From Saprospiraceae bacterium (lineage in GTDB: Bacteria; Bacteroidota; Bacteroidia; Chitinophagales; Saprospiraceae): 64,000 nt of DNA. This document shows positions 46,959-56,094 of the stretch, in pieces. The translations under genes and the position numbers were made by a program. The notes beneath the pieces are model-generated. The model worked only from the letters and a program-made list of their open reading frames with translations. It did not search any database and was not told the origin of the DNA. Every line of letters begins with the position of its first letter. Within the stretch, counting starts at the first letter, position 1. The stretch is from positions 1 to 64,000 of the forward strand of contig JAEUUP010000020.1 in assembly GCA_016787525.1 (NCBI GenBank). The letters run 5' to 3'.

Positions 46959-47819
46959 ATGGAGCAAGATAATAAAATCATTCTTTTTCAAGAAAAACAA
47001 GTGCGTCGCGTATGGCACAACGCGCAATGGTATTTTTCAATCATTGACGTTGTCGGCATATTGACCGAAAATGAACGTGCCAGTAAGTATTGGAACGACA
47101 TCAAACGCAAATTGACTCAAGAAGGTGCTTGGCTCGAACTTTCCGAAAAAATCGGAAAGTTCAAATTCTTAGCTGCTGATGGGAAAATGCGCTCGACCGA
47201 ATGTGCTAATAGACAAACACTTCTGCGTATTATTATGTCTGTGCCATCGCCAAAAGCCGAGCCGTTTAAGCTGTGGTTGGCTCAAATCGGTGAAGAACAC
47301 ATTCAAGAAATCGAAAATCCAGAACTCGGCATGGAACGCATACGCGCACTGTACAAAGCCAAAGGTTACGCCGACGAATGGATTGAACGCCGTATGCAAA
47401 GCATCGAAACACGTAAACAACTCACCGAAGAATGGAAAAATCGAGGCGTAAAAGAAGGGCAAGAGTACGCCATTTTGACTGCCGAAATTGCAAAGGCGAC
47501 TTTTGGCTTAACACCAAGCGAACACAGCCGTTTGAAGGGTTTGGAAAAACAGAATTTACGCGACCATATGACTCCTTTAGAATTGATTTTCACTGCTTTA
47601 GGTGAAGAAGTAACCCGCAGCATCGCCGTAGCAGAAGATGCACAAGGCTTTGAAGAAAACCGCGACGCAGCTTTGCAAGGCGGCAAATTGGCTGGCGATG
47701 CACGCGAACGTGTGGAGCGCGACAGACGTGTGAAAGTTGTTTCAGCACAAAATTTTTTGAATCAAATCGAACGAGCTGAAAAACAAAATGGGTTGCCCGA
47801 AGAAAAAGAAGATAAATAG
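46959..47819 (+). CDS. BRO-N domain phage-antirepressor-like protein
   Basis: The 286-residue protein starts at ATG 46959 (MEQDNKIILFQEKQVRRVW); the longer frame overlaps the divergent kinase gene. The N-terminal BRO domain (WYFSIIDVVGILTENERASKYWNDIKRKL) is DNA-binding in phage antirepressors. The C-terminal part is helical and charged. Chromosomal copies of this type are frequent in Bacteroidota, outside recognisable prophages, and their role is unknown. No other phage genes are near. Confidence 0.82.
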   Translation: MEQDNKIILFQEKQVRRVWHNAQWYFSIIDVVGILTENERASKYWNDIKRKLTQEGAWLELSEKIGKFKFLAADGKMRSTECANRQTLLRIIMSVPSPKAEPFKLWLAQIGEEHIQEIENPELGMERIRALYKAKGYADEWIERRMQSIETRKQLTEEWKNRGVKEGQEYAILTAEIAKATFGLTPSEHSRLKGLEKQNLRDHMTPLELIFTALGEEVTRSIAVAEDAQGFEENRDAALQGGKLAGDARERVERDRRVKVVSAQNFLNQIERAEKQNGLPEEKEDK

Positions 47820-47839
47820 AATAAAATTTTAATAGCCTA

Positions 47840-47972
47840 TTGACTTTTTGCTCAAAACCCTGCAACTTTGAATCATCAAATAGGAGCTATCACCTCCGCG
47901 ATTCAGAAGGACAAATGAGACTGAATCAAACAAAACAAGCCGAAAGTCAATGCTGATTTTCGGCTTTTTGCA
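47840..47972 (+). ncRNA. Candidate small RNA with three stem-loops and terminator
   Basis: A Bacteroidota-type promoter is visible: TTG at 47840-47842, and CAACTTTG (47863-47870) near the -7 consensus TAnnTTTG after about 20 bp. Downstream come three stems: GGAG/CTCC (47883-47886, 47894-47897), GATTCAG/CTGAATC (47900-47906, 47921-47927), and AAGCCGAAA (47937-47945) with TTTTCGGCTT (47957-47966) followed by TTTT. The transcript would be about 95-100 nt. No ORF fits. I do not recognise an Rfam family. Confidence 0.5.
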
Positions 47973-48082
47973 TTATTTTACTGAGGGGGTAAAATAATTA
48001 GCGAATTTTCGTTTTTTCCTTAAATTGCAGCCCTATTCTTCATCCAATCTTTCTTTCATCATTTATAATTTTAGACTTAGAA

Positions 48083-49366
48083 ATGGAACTTTATGGTAAA
48101 ATTCTACTCTTCGCGATGCCTGCTTTTCTCTTTTTTGTCTTGTTAGAAAAAGGCTACGGTGTTTTAGTTGGGAAAGACACGCTCAGAAATATGGATACAA
48201 TTTCGAGCCTCAGTTCAGGTATCACCAATGTTGTAAAAGATGTGTTGGGGCTGAGTGTCTCCATTTTGACGTATAGTTGGTTGGTAGAACACATTGCTAT
48301 CTATAAAATTGAAAATAAGCTGATTACATATATCATCACTTTCATTGTTCTCGATTTCCAAGGTTACTGGGTGCATCGTTGGGCTCACGAAATCAATATT
48401 TTTTGGAACAAACACGCCATCCACCACAGCAGCGAAGACTATAATTTAGCCTGTGCTTTGCGCCAAAGCATTTCGTCTTTTATCAATTTGTTCACCTTCT
48501 TTTTGATTCCAGCAGCTTTGTTGGGTGTACCGAAAGAAGTCATAGCAATCGTTGCGCCTATTCATCTTTTTGCTCAGTTTTGGTATCACACGCAGCACAT
48601 CAATCGCATGGGCTTTTTAGAAAAAATCATCGTTACACCATCCCATCATCGTGTCCATCATGCCATCAACTCGGAGTATCTGGACAAAAACTATGCGCAG
48701 ATTTTTATCATTTTCGACAAAATATTTGGCACTTTTCAAGAAGAATTGCCCGAAGCACCGCCTGTGTATGGTATTACGCGCCCTGCAGCCACATGGAATC
48801 CGATAAAAATCAATTTTCAACATCTTTGGTTGCTGATAAAAGATGCCTGGCGTGCTGAAAATTGGCGAGATAAACTGACCATTTGGTTCAAACCAACAGG
48901 TTGGCGACCTGCTGACGTGGCGGCACGTTATCCGATACCCAAAATTGACGACCCTTATCATTTTGAAAAATATGAGCCTCAATCGTCAAAAACACTCAAT
49001 GCTTGGGCGTGGGTTCAGTTTATGGCAGTTGTCGTGCTTGTTTTCTACTTTTTTGGCAATATTGGTCGTATCGGCTCACCCAATATCTTCATTTATGGTG
49101 GTTTTATCTTCCTATCTGTTTACAGTTATACGGAATTAATGGACAAAAATCGGTTCGCTTTGGCTTGGGAAACAGTCAAAAATGCCTTGGGACTTTGGCT
49201 CATTTTCTCAACGGGTGATTGGTTTGGCATGAGTAAGGTCGTGTCATGGGGGAAATATGTTTTGGAAGCATATTTTGTGATAGCGACACTCATAACAGCT
49301 TATTTTGTCTTAGTTGAATTCAGAAATGATGAAACAGTAACGAAAAGCATTAATTTAAGTGCTTGA
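48083..49366 (+). CDS. Sterol desaturase / fatty acid hydroxylase family membrane enzyme
   Basis: The 427-residue protein has several transmembrane helices and the His-box set of the di-iron hydroxylase superfamily: HRWAHEINIFWNKHAIHHSSE and THHRVHH-like PSHHRVHHAIN. The long C-terminus with three or four extra helices resembles alkylglycerol monooxygenase-like members. It probably oxidises a lipid in the membrane. The TGA stop shares its A with a motif copy (49366). Confidence 0.87.
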   Translation: MELYGKILLFAMPAFLFFVLLEKGYGVLVGKDTLRNMDTISSLSSGITNVVKDVLGLSVSILTYSWLVEHIAIYKIENKLITYIITFIVLDFQGYWVHRWAHEINIFWNKHAIHHSSEDYNLACALRQSISSFINLFTFFLIPAALLGVPKEVIAIVAPIHLFAQFWYHTQHINRMGFLEKIIVTPSHHRVHHAINSEYLDKNYAQIFIIFDKIFGTFQEELPEAPPVYGITRPAATWNPIKINFQHLWLLIKDAWRAENWRDKLTIWFKPTGWRPADVAARYPIPKIDDPYHFEKYEPQSSKTLNAWAWVQFMAVVVLVFYFFGNIGRIGSPNIFIYGGFIFLSVYSYTELMDKNRFALAWETVKNALGLWLIFSTGDWFGMSKVVSWGKYVLEAYFVIATLITAYFVLVEFRNDETVTKSINLSA

Positions 49367-49379
49367 TACTGAGGGGGTA

Positions 49380-49685
49380 TCATTCGAGGTTTCCTTTGGG
49401 TCTAAATCCAAAAATGCTTTTATATGTTTCAATATATTCGTCTTCTAAACGCCATGCTTCAACTCTATCTGGTATATTTTCAATCAAAATATGTCCCGTA
49501 TAACGTTGATAACCAGCAACTAAGTTTAAAAAAGATAACTGTACTCTCATGCGTTTTGATAAACCGTCAGCAGCAATAGGCTCGGCACTAATACCATATT
49601 TAAACGTATCATCAATTTCGTTATCTCGAATTTCGTAGAGATGATGAGGATTAGTGTTTTGCTTTGAGCTACCATGAAAATTCAT
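49380..49685 (-). CDS. Small GIY-YIG/URI-like nuclease-toxin-like protein
   Basis: The 101-residue protein has NPHHLYEIRDNEIDDTFKYGISAEPIA, resembling the (G/L)YxI...KYGIS core of URI/GIY-YIG folds used as C-terminal toxins of polymorphic toxins (URI2-like), followed by a helix with Glu (EAWRLEDEYIETY) at the usual metal-ligand position. It stands alone rather than at the end of a large carrier. It is the downstream partner of a DUF4240-like gene, 33 bp apart. The call rests on pattern similarity. Confidence 0.5.
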   Translation of the reverse strand: MNFHGSSKQNTNPHHLYEIRDNEIDDTFKYGISAEPIAADGLSKRMRVQLSFLNLVAGYQRYTGHILIENIPDRVEAWRLEDEYIETYKSIFGFRPKGNLE

Positions 49686-49718
49686 ATTGTTGGTTTGGTG
49701 TTTGTTTTAAAGCATGTT

Positions 49719-50264
49719 TCAAAGCCAACCCTCTTTGTTGGCATAAGTTTCCGTAGAAAAAGTTGGTGTGTATTCAAATATTTTACCTGTTTTTAAATGA
49801 AAAGCGTCAGAAGCGATGTAAAGTAACGGCTCAAAATCAATATCTGTCGGCATTTCAGATGGGTTATTCAAAACCGTTTGAAATGCCGCCTCTCCGTTTG
49901 CAACGACGGTACAACGGGCATATAAAAACACATCTACTGACAATGGTTTTTTGAAGTTTTGTGCGTGTTGACGTGTATCCAATTGATACAATTTCTCAGA
50001 CAGTTTATCTTCAAATTGATAAATAAATGACACAGGAAGGTTTGATAAATGTACCACAACAGGTGCTACAACGGCTTTGTTATCATCTAACTTAGACCAA
50101 TCCAGCATACTAATGATTTGCCAAAATTGTTCATCAGAAAGAATATGCGTGTGTGCACCTTTGTGAACACGGATTTCAATATCCGAATCGCCATACTTTT
50201 CTTGTAAATCTTGAATAAACTGCGGTGTCAAAGCAGTGCTTTTTATTTGGTACGTAGCCGTCAT
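49719..50264 (-). CDS. DUF4240-like protein, possible partner or immunity protein
   Basis: The 181-residue protein has EQFWQIISMLDWSKLDDNKAVVAPVVVHLSNLPVSFIYQFEDKLSEKLY and a later FLYARCTVVANGEAAFQTVLNNP, which follow the DUF4240 layout (FWxxI start, then a helix with YxLD). An unrelated N-terminal 45 residues precede it. DUF4240 proteins are often found beside toxin or WGR-type genes. Its tandem with the URI-like gene suggests a pair, but the role is inferred. Confidence 0.55.
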   Translation of the reverse strand: MTATYQIKSTALTPQFIQDLQEKYGDSDIEIRVHKGAHTHILSDEQFWQIISMLDWSKLDDNKAVVAPVVVHLSNLPVSFIYQFEDKLSEKLYQLDTRQHAQNFKKPLSVDVFLYARCTVVANGEAAFQTVLNNPSEMPTDIDFEPLLYIASDAFHLKTGKIFEYTPTFSTETYANKEGWL

Positions 50265-50360
50265 ATCTGATTAGTTTTTTGCAAACTTATTCTTTTTGTA
50301 CTAAAACAGCAAATTAATTAGTGCATAATAGAAACTATGGCTGTTGTCTCTATGACCTGA

Positions 50361-51725
50361 TTATTCCTCCTCACTAAACGGTATTTCAAATTTTTCCAAA
50401 CGCCGATACAATGCCGAGCGCGTCAAGCCTAAAGACTTTGCAACGCGACTGATTTTGCCTTTGTGAAAAGCCATCGCCCGTTGAATCATACTGACTTCCA
50501 TTTGCTCCAACGTCATAGAGCCGACTTCGGGCAATTGAGAATTGCTTTTTACTGAGGGGGTATATTGCAATTGAAAATCAATGAGTTGCAGTTTATCATT
50601 GGGCGAAACTAAGACAGTTCTTTCAACCAGATTTTTTAATTGGCGGATATTGCCAGGCAAAGGCAAGGCTTTCAACCATTTCAAAGCATCAGGCGTAATA
50701 CTGAGGGGTCGGTTGTAAATTTCACTCATGTTTTTTAGAAAATGATGAACCAAAAGCGGAATGTCATTCGGTCGCTCGCGCAAAGCAGGTAGGCGCAACG
50801 TGATGAGATTGATACGATATAAAAGGTCTTCTCGAAACGTATTTTTAGTTACCATCTCTTCTAAAATGCGATTTGTGGCGCATACCACGCGCACATCTAC
50901 TGTTTTGGTGCGACTGCTGCCCAAGACTTCATACGTTCTATCTTGCAAAACACGCAATAGCTTAACTTGGCTGCTGAGGTCGAGGTCGCCAATTTCGTCC
51001 AAAAAAATAGTGCCTTTATTTGCCATTTCAAAACGACCCATGCGGTCGAATTTCGCATCTGTGAATGCACCTCGAATGTGACCAAACATTTCAGATTCAA
51101 ACAAAGAGGTCGAAACCCCACCCAAATTCACCTTAATAAACGGTTTTTTGTTGCGCAAACTGTTGTGATGAATCGCTTCGGCAATCAATTCTTTGCCTGT
51201 CCCACTTTCTCCCATGATGAGTACCGACGCATCTGTTGGTGCAACACGTCCTATGGTTTCCAAAATACTCAAAAATGCAGGGTCTTCACCTATGATATGG
51301 CTGAAATCAAACTGAGCATCGAGTTTTTTTCGTGTATTTACTGAGGGGGTCACTTTTTCAGACAAATTTAAAATCGTCTTTACGGACTGCAATAAATGAG
51401 CATTTTGCCAAGGTTTGTTGATAAAATCAGATGCACCCAATTTCATACCTTTCACTGCCAAATCTATTGTCGCCCAACCAGTTATGAGTATGACCGATAC
51501 TGAGGGGTAGCGTTTTTTGATAATATCGAGCATTTTCAAACCATCATCGCCCGTTGTGTTGTTTGAAAAATTCATATCCAAAATGACGAGCCCAATAGTC
51601 TGTTGTCGCAAGATGTCGAACGCATCTGTCGGCGTTGCGGCTGATGCCACCTCTAATTTTGCCTGTTTCAACATCAATGAAAGCGATGTTCGGACGGCTA
51701 TATCGTCATCTATAATGAGTATCAT
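50361..51725 (-). CDS. NtrC-family sigma-54-dependent response regulator
   Basis: The start at 51725 places the receiver at residue 1 (MILIIDDDIAV). The receiver (phosphoacceptor in LVILDMNFSNN) is followed by an AAA+ domain with Walker A GESGTGKE, the GAFTDA sigma-54-contact loop and Walker B TIFLDEIGDL, and a Fis-type HTH (SRVAKSLGLTRSALYRRLEKF). It activates sigma-54 promoters. The likely cognate kinase is 3.5 kb away. Four motif copies are in frame, using PSV and PLS frames. Confidence 0.94.
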   Translation of the reverse strand: MILIIDDDIAVRTSLSLMLKQAKLEVASAATPTDAFDILRQQTIGLVILDMNFSNNTTGDDGLKMLDIIKKRYPSVSVILITGWATIDLAVKGMKLGASDFINKPWQNAHLLQSVKTILNLSEKVTPSVNTRKKLDAQFDFSHIIGEDPAFLSILETIGRVAPTDASVLIMGESGTGKELIAEAIHHNSLRNKKPFIKVNLGGVSTSLFESEMFGHIRGAFTDAKFDRMGRFEMANKGTIFLDEIGDLDLSSQVKLLRVLQDRTYEVLGSSRTKTVDVRVVCATNRILEEMVTKNTFREDLLYRINLITLRLPALRERPNDIPLLVHHFLKNMSEIYNRPLSITPDALKWLKALPLPGNIRQLKNLVERTVLVSPNDKLQLIDFQLQYTPSVKSNSQLPEVGSMTLEQMEVSMIQRAMAFHKGKISRVAKSLGLTRSALYRRLEKFEIPFSEEE

Positions 51726-51743
51726 ATCGCTACAATTAAGCAC

Positions 51744-52044
51744 AACGAAAGAATAAACACAAGTCGTTGATATTCAATAGTTTTTAAATTTTATAACAGC
51801 GTTTATATGAGCATTACTACCTATGGCTATAGAGCGCGCAGATTTTTCATAAAAAATTGATTTACAATAATCTGCATGGGTTATCAGACTATGTGTCCTT
51901 TAACATCCATCATTCGGAAAAATCTGTATTTACGAAAACCTCAAAGGTAAGTAGATAGGTTTAAATAATCGGGATTGTTTTTTATCATCAATAGCTGAAA
52001 GAGAAGGGTTTTTTAACAATAACGAATGAGTTTTCAATGACCAA
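51744..52044. other. Spacer without a gene
   Basis: This 301-bp spacer lies between two same-strand genes. I see no motif copy, hairpin or RNA gene in it. It probably contains the promoter of the sigma-54 regulator. Confidence 0.5.
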
Positions 52045-53613
52045 TTAATGAGCGAGAAAACCCTGTTCCATTTTTTGAGGCTTTGCGTATGGCTTTAACA
52101 CGTCAATCAAATGTTCCCAAACTACGTCATAAGGCACCATTTCGAGGCGAAATCCATCTTCAAAAACATTGACTTCTACCGTTTTTATATTTTTGATATA
52201 ACGGTGGGTTTCTGCTTCAAATCGTTTGGCGTGGAAACTCACAATGGGGAGCTTTTCTAAAACTTTAATAAATTCATTGCTTCGGTAGGCCGATGATTGC
52301 TTGCTGACATGCCGCTGTCGGTATTTGACTAATCGCTCCAAATAGTCGTGTATGAGGTCGTATTTGCCTTCCGACACCAGCAGTATGATCTGAACAATGA
52401 GGGTCGGTATGTTCAAGCCTGCTTTATCGTTGGTGTACATATCCATTTCGTTGAGAAATTTTTGCAATCTGAATTTACCCAAATCTGCTGTCGTTGTACT
52501 GAGAAGGGGAATAAGCCCATTGGCAATCAAAAAATACAAATAGGCTTCTATCAAAAGCCACATTTCTTGATAGGTCTCTTGAAGGTATTTCTTATTGGGG
52601 TGCTTCCTCACTTGATTGTATATGTCAAACGCCTCTTTGTAACGACCCGTATGCAAATAAAGCATCACTTGTAACTCAAGCGTTTTGAACCAGTTCACCG
52701 ACCCTTCATCGGTCATAAGAAGGCACTCCGCCACAGCTTCAGCCCCTTGCTCATATTGCCGAAGAGCAATGCAGCACATGAGTTTGGCATGCAACGCAGA
52801 AGCTATGGGTGGGCGACATTCAAAAGGTTTTTGCTTGAAAAAATCTATCATAGATTGCGCCGCAGGTAGTAAAGCAGTGTAGTTATTTAAACAGGCATAT
52901 TGCATCAGTTCAATGGATCGCCCAAAAAAATGTAGATTATAGCTGTCGTATTTGCCCATAAAAGGTTTAAGCTCGGTGTAGGCTATTTTAGCTGCTTCTG
53001 CTTGTTCGGGTTGAAAACGTGCTGATTTCACATAGTTTATTCGTATTTTTTCAAATAGCTCTTTTGCCAAATACTCTATTTTAATAATTTCAAAGCAATT
53101 CTTATGTAAGTTGTTATAGTAGTCATATTTTTTCTTATCTCCAATTTGCATAGCATAAACCCCTTTGACTTTTGCAATTAAATCTATAGCAATATCATAA
53201 AACTCATAAATCAATGCTTCATTAATAAGCCTTTCTCCAACCTCTATTGCAGCAGAAGTTAAACTTCTACCTATTAACATATTAAGTATTCCCCATTCTT
53301 TCATAAGAATAACACCTGCTTTTTGTCTATCACCTAAACGTAAATAGCTTACATCAATAAAAAAAAGAGTATTCAACAGCCTTTCTTTAAAAAGGCTTTT
53401 GAATTTGCGGTAAGCAGGAGATTTGGCATTGGCTTTAGTGCCATAAAAATAACGTGCCGCATCGTCGTCATTTTTCAATTTTCCTTCGTGCAATAGGTTA
53501 TAAAACTCTGTGAAGCGGCTTTGGCTGTTGTCGTTGCCAATGACGTCTATTTGCTTCATTTTGTATCTACTGAGGTGTTCTGCTATTTGTTGTAGTGCCT
53601 TAAAACTGCTCAT
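52045..53613 (-). CDS. All-helical repeat protein of unknown function
   Basis: The 522-residue protein lacks a signal peptide and is almost entirely helical with TPR-like spacing (for example FKTLELQVMLYLHTGRYKEAFDIYNQVRK). Members of this type occur widely in Bacteroidota without known function. It is monocistronic. Only a degenerate motif copy (53567, CTACTGAGGTGTT) is present. Confidence 0.65.
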   Translation of the reverse strand: MSSFKALQQIAEHLSRYKMKQIDVIGNDNSQSRFTEFYNLLHEGKLKNDDDAARYFYGTKANAKSPAYRKFKSLFKERLLNTLFFIDVSYLRLGDRQKAGVILMKEWGILNMLIGRSLTSAAIEVGERLINEALIYEFYDIAIDLIAKVKGVYAMQIGDKKKYDYYNNLHKNCFEIIKIEYLAKELFEKIRINYVKSARFQPEQAEAAKIAYTELKPFMGKYDSYNLHFFGRSIELMQYACLNNYTALLPAAQSMIDFFKQKPFECRPPIASALHAKLMCCIALRQYEQGAEAVAECLLMTDEGSVNWFKTLELQVMLYLHTGRYKEAFDIYNQVRKHPNKKYLQETYQEMWLLIEAYLYFLIANGLIPLLSTTTADLGKFRLQKFLNEMDMYTNDKAGLNIPTLIVQIILLVSEGKYDLIHDYLERLVKYRQRHVSKQSSAYRSNEFIKVLEKLPIVSFHAKRFEAETHRYIKNIKTVEVNVFEDGFRLEMVPYDVVWEHLIDVLKPYAKPQKMEQGFLAH

Positions 53614-54096
53614 TTATTTGTCAAAAGGGTTTTTCGTTTGTTAATTTTAGTTGTTTGTTGATGGTAAAATTAGTGTTTGGAAGCCATCGAGCCTAATTTT
53701 TTTGAAAAAAATTGTGGAAAAAGCAACGATACTGAGGGGGTGCCATGCAATAAAAAAAACAGAAAAAGATTTTACAATTCGCGTAAAAATGGAGTATTTA
53801 CAGCACGAACAAACGAAAAACATGGACTCGAAAACATCTAACACGGCATTTATGTTTTTTCAAAACACTAATATTCAATTATTTATGATTTTAATCGCTA
53901 AAAAAGGGCTATTATTTGGTATTCACAAATCACCGTAAAGTGTCCTTTTTTAGGTTTGTCAATCCAGCTAACTTTGTTCTATCAAAGATAACAAAACACT
54001 AAGTGAATTAAGGCTCATGATTACTGATTATTTATTCTTGAAGGATTGGCTATCAATTTATCAATACTTTTCAATCAATTTTAAAACTAAAAAGAT
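53614..54096. other. Spacer with one intact motif copy and no convincing gene
   Basis: A motif copy lies at 53729. The 95-codon frame at 53651-53938 contains no recognisable domain and spans the motif, so I do not call it. The rest is AT-rich promoter-like sequence before a small membrane gene. Confidence 0.5.
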
Positions 54097-54267
54097 ATGA
54101 CAAAGAAAAATTCATTTATCCTCGGTTTATTGTTCATTATCCTATCATCAATAGGAGTCTTACTTAAAATAGAAGACAATGATTGGAGCAAATATTTCCT
54201 TGCTACAGGTCTTGCCTGTCATATTGTCTTTATTATACAGCTTTTTAAGACTGTATCTAACAAGTAA
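54097..54267 (+). CDS. Small two-helix membrane protein
   Basis: The 56-residue ORF starts MTKKNSFILGLLFII and has two hydrophobic helices separated by an acidic-aromatic loop (KIEDNDWSKYF). The pattern recalls the transmembrane pair of GldL-like or DUF-type small membrane proteins of Bacteroidota. It is the first ORF before a lipoprotein cluster. It is supported by start context and composition only. Confidence 0.5.
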   Translation: MTKKNSFILGLLFIILSSIGVLLKIEDNDWSKYFLATGLACHIVFIIQLFKTVSNK

Positions 54268-54351
54268 AACACTAAGCCTCAAATCAAAAAAATCTTTAAA
54301 ACACTATATTTTCATCAAAAATCGCTATTTTTCACATTAAAAATCAACTTT

Positions 54352-55566
54352 ATGAAGTTTGTTTCCTATTCTGTAATCTTTGTTTACGGTGTAAGTGTCA
54401 TGCTTTCATCTTGCAAAGAACCTATACTCACTGACCCAACCAAACCAAAATTAGTTTGGAAAACACAACTCGTTCCATCAGGTCTTGTTGGTAGTATCTA
54501 CCCTGTTGTAGGCTCTTCTTCAGTTCTATATAGTACGTGGACAACGGGCGGAACAACTGAACCAATTATAGCCCTAAATAAACAAACAGGGAAAAAAGAA
54601 TGGGAATGGAGTGATTATGTACCATCAAATGACAATAATATTTCTGATGGCAGTGGGTATGCGCTTTACTCAAATAATGATAAGGTCACATTTCCAGTAA
54701 GTTCAAGAAACTACACCATAGATATGAAAACAGGTAAGACACTTTGGGGTAATAAAGGAGATGCTGCTGAACCTTACATTAAAGGTATAGGAGATATATG
54801 CTTCCAAATAAAAAACAATCAATCTTCAGGCTCTAATTTACCTTATATAAACAAATGCAATATTAATACAGGTCAATGGCAAACAGTATTTAAAGATACA
54901 ATTGTTCAAGATTTTAAACCCTCAACCTCTCTGCCTTTACCTCATATAGATCTTAGTGGCGATACTTTGGTTTACTTTCTTAAAAACCTGTATAGGTATC
55001 CGCCAAACGAGATGATTCGTTGTTCAATCTACTGTTTCAACATATCAAAAAATAGAACCGTTTACAGTAAAGAAATATTTGCAAATCAAGGTGTAGATAG
55101 GTTTCTTATTATTTATAGAAACAGAATATACACTTATTACGATAAAGGGTTTGTCTGTCTTGATATGTTAACAGGCAATAAAGTATGGACTAACAGTAGT
55201 AACCTTACTAACTCAGGCTTTACCAAATTTACTGTTGCAGAAGGCAAAATATTAGCAGGCAATGCAAACAACAAACTCTATTGCTATGATGCCGAAACAG
55301 GTGCATTGATTTGGGAAAAGGACGCAGCCATTGCCAATACAAACGATATGAATAAACCTGCTGTTTTAAATGGTATCCTATACTACGTATCATTAGGCAA
55401 ATTATACGCTGTGGACATCCTTACAGGCGAATTTTTATGGCAATATAAGGCGAATACAGGTGATTCCAATTTATTCTTAAATCGAAGCCTTACTGTTGAC
55501 CCTGTTACCAAGAGAATTTATGCACACGATTTTAGAAACGCCTACTGCTTCGAAGCCATACGCTAA
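54352..55566 (+). CDS. PQQ-like beta-propeller lipoprotein
   Basis: The 404-residue protein has a lipoprotein signal (VSVMLSSCKEP) and repeated propeller blades of the PQQ-binding-like type: PIIALNKQTGKKEWEW-like, FVCLDMLTGNKVWTNSS, LYCYDAETGALIWEKDA, LYAVDILTGEFLWQYKA. It may be an outer membrane assembly or binding protein resembling BamB. The last codons and 3' flank are repeated 528 bp downstream. No intact motif copy is inside. Confidence 0.82.
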   Translation: MKFVSYSVIFVYGVSVMLSSCKEPILTDPTKPKLVWKTQLVPSGLVGSIYPVVGSSSVLYSTWTTGGTTEPIIALNKQTGKKEWEWSDYVPSNDNNISDGSGYALYSNNDKVTFPVSSRNYTIDMKTGKTLWGNKGDAAEPYIKGIGDICFQIKNNQSSGSNLPYINKCNINTGQWQTVFKDTIVQDFKPSTSLPLPHIDLSGDTLVYFLKNLYRYPPNEMIRCSIYCFNISKNRTVYSKEIFANQGVDRFLIIYRNRIYTYYDKGFVCLDMLTGNKVWTNSSNLTNSGFTKFTVAEGKILAGNANNKLYCYDAETGALIWEKDAAIANTNDMNKPAVLNGILYYVSLGKLYAVDILTGEFLWQYKANTGDSNLFLNRSLTVDPVTKRIYAHDFRNAYCFEAIR

Positions 55567-55578
55567 AAATACTGAGAG
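55546..55578 (+). repeat. 33-bp direct repeat, copy 1
   Basis: The repeat spans the last seven codons of the PQQ-like gene (CFEAIR and stop) plus a degenerate motif ATACTGAGAG. An identical copy lies at 56074-56106. Confidence 0.85.
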
Positions 55579-55631
55579 TGCTAAATTTTAATATACAAAT
55601 CCTATTTTCTAATATTTAAAACAAACGAAAA

Positions 55632-56012
55632 ATGAAATTTTTTAAGTTTTTACTTTTAACTATGATTTGCTCATTTATAAGTCCTGTAACTGCGACTTAT
55701 GCAGTTATAAGCCGTAACCATATTGGTTATAGTATTTCTACGGAAAAGAAAAACGGTCTTAATGCAAAACAGCTAAAGTGCTCCACTTTCCCATTCGATC
55801 CTATTAGTAAAACAGAAGCCATCGTTATGGGCATTATCAGCCTAATCGGTGCTATAGGTTGTGCCATATATGTACCGATATTGGCAGCTAAAGGTATCGA
55901 AGGGCTTATCCTGGGCGTTGCTTTGGGTATGGTCGGCATTGCTTTAGCCATTTGTGCTATTATTTACGGCATTGTTTTGATAAAGCAAAGTAGAAAAAGT
56001 TATCGCAAGTGA
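55632..56012 (+). CDS. Small membrane protein of unknown function
   Basis: The 126-residue protein has a signal peptide or first helix (FLLLTMICSFISPVTATYA) and two adjacent C-terminal helices rich in Gly/Ala/Ile (AIVMGIISLIGAIGCAIYVPILAA and GLILGVALGMVGIALAICAIIYGIVLI, split by KGIE). It ends KQSRKSYRK. Family not recognised. It lies between two copies of a 33-bp repeat, so it may have arrived with or survived a local rearrangement. Confidence 0.6.
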   Translation: MKFFKFLLLTMICSFISPVTATYAVISRNHIGYSISTEKKNGLNAKQLKCSTFPFDPISKTEAIVMGIISLIGAIGCAIYVPILAAKGIEGLILGVALGMVGIALAICAIIYGIVLIKQSRKSYRK

Positions 56013-56020
56013 CATAGAGT

Positions 56021-56094
56021 GTTGATAAAATTGATAGTAGAAATATATATCCGATTACAAAGGTAATGGATATTGCTTCGAAGCCATACGCTAA
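56021..56094 (+). pseudogene. Remnant of a second PQQ-like lipoprotein gene (3' end)
   Basis: Reading from 56021 gives VDKIDSRNIY; after a one-base frameshift near 56045 it continues DYKGNGYCFEAIR and stops at 56092-56094. This matches the end of the intact paralogue (VDPVTKRIYAHDFRNAYCFEAIR). It is a decayed C-terminal fragment. The nucleotide identity of the last 33 bases suggests recent duplication or gene conversion. Confidence 0.65.

Noticed and set aside
46901..50264. The BRO-N to DUF4240 stretch as a prophage or genomic island
   Set aside because: There is no integrase, attachment repeat or phage structural gene, and normal motif copies (47978, 49366) are present.
53651..53938. Possible 95-codon gene
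   Set aside because: No domain, no signal peptide and poor composition; it runs through an intact motif copy and probably arises by chance in AT-rich DNA.
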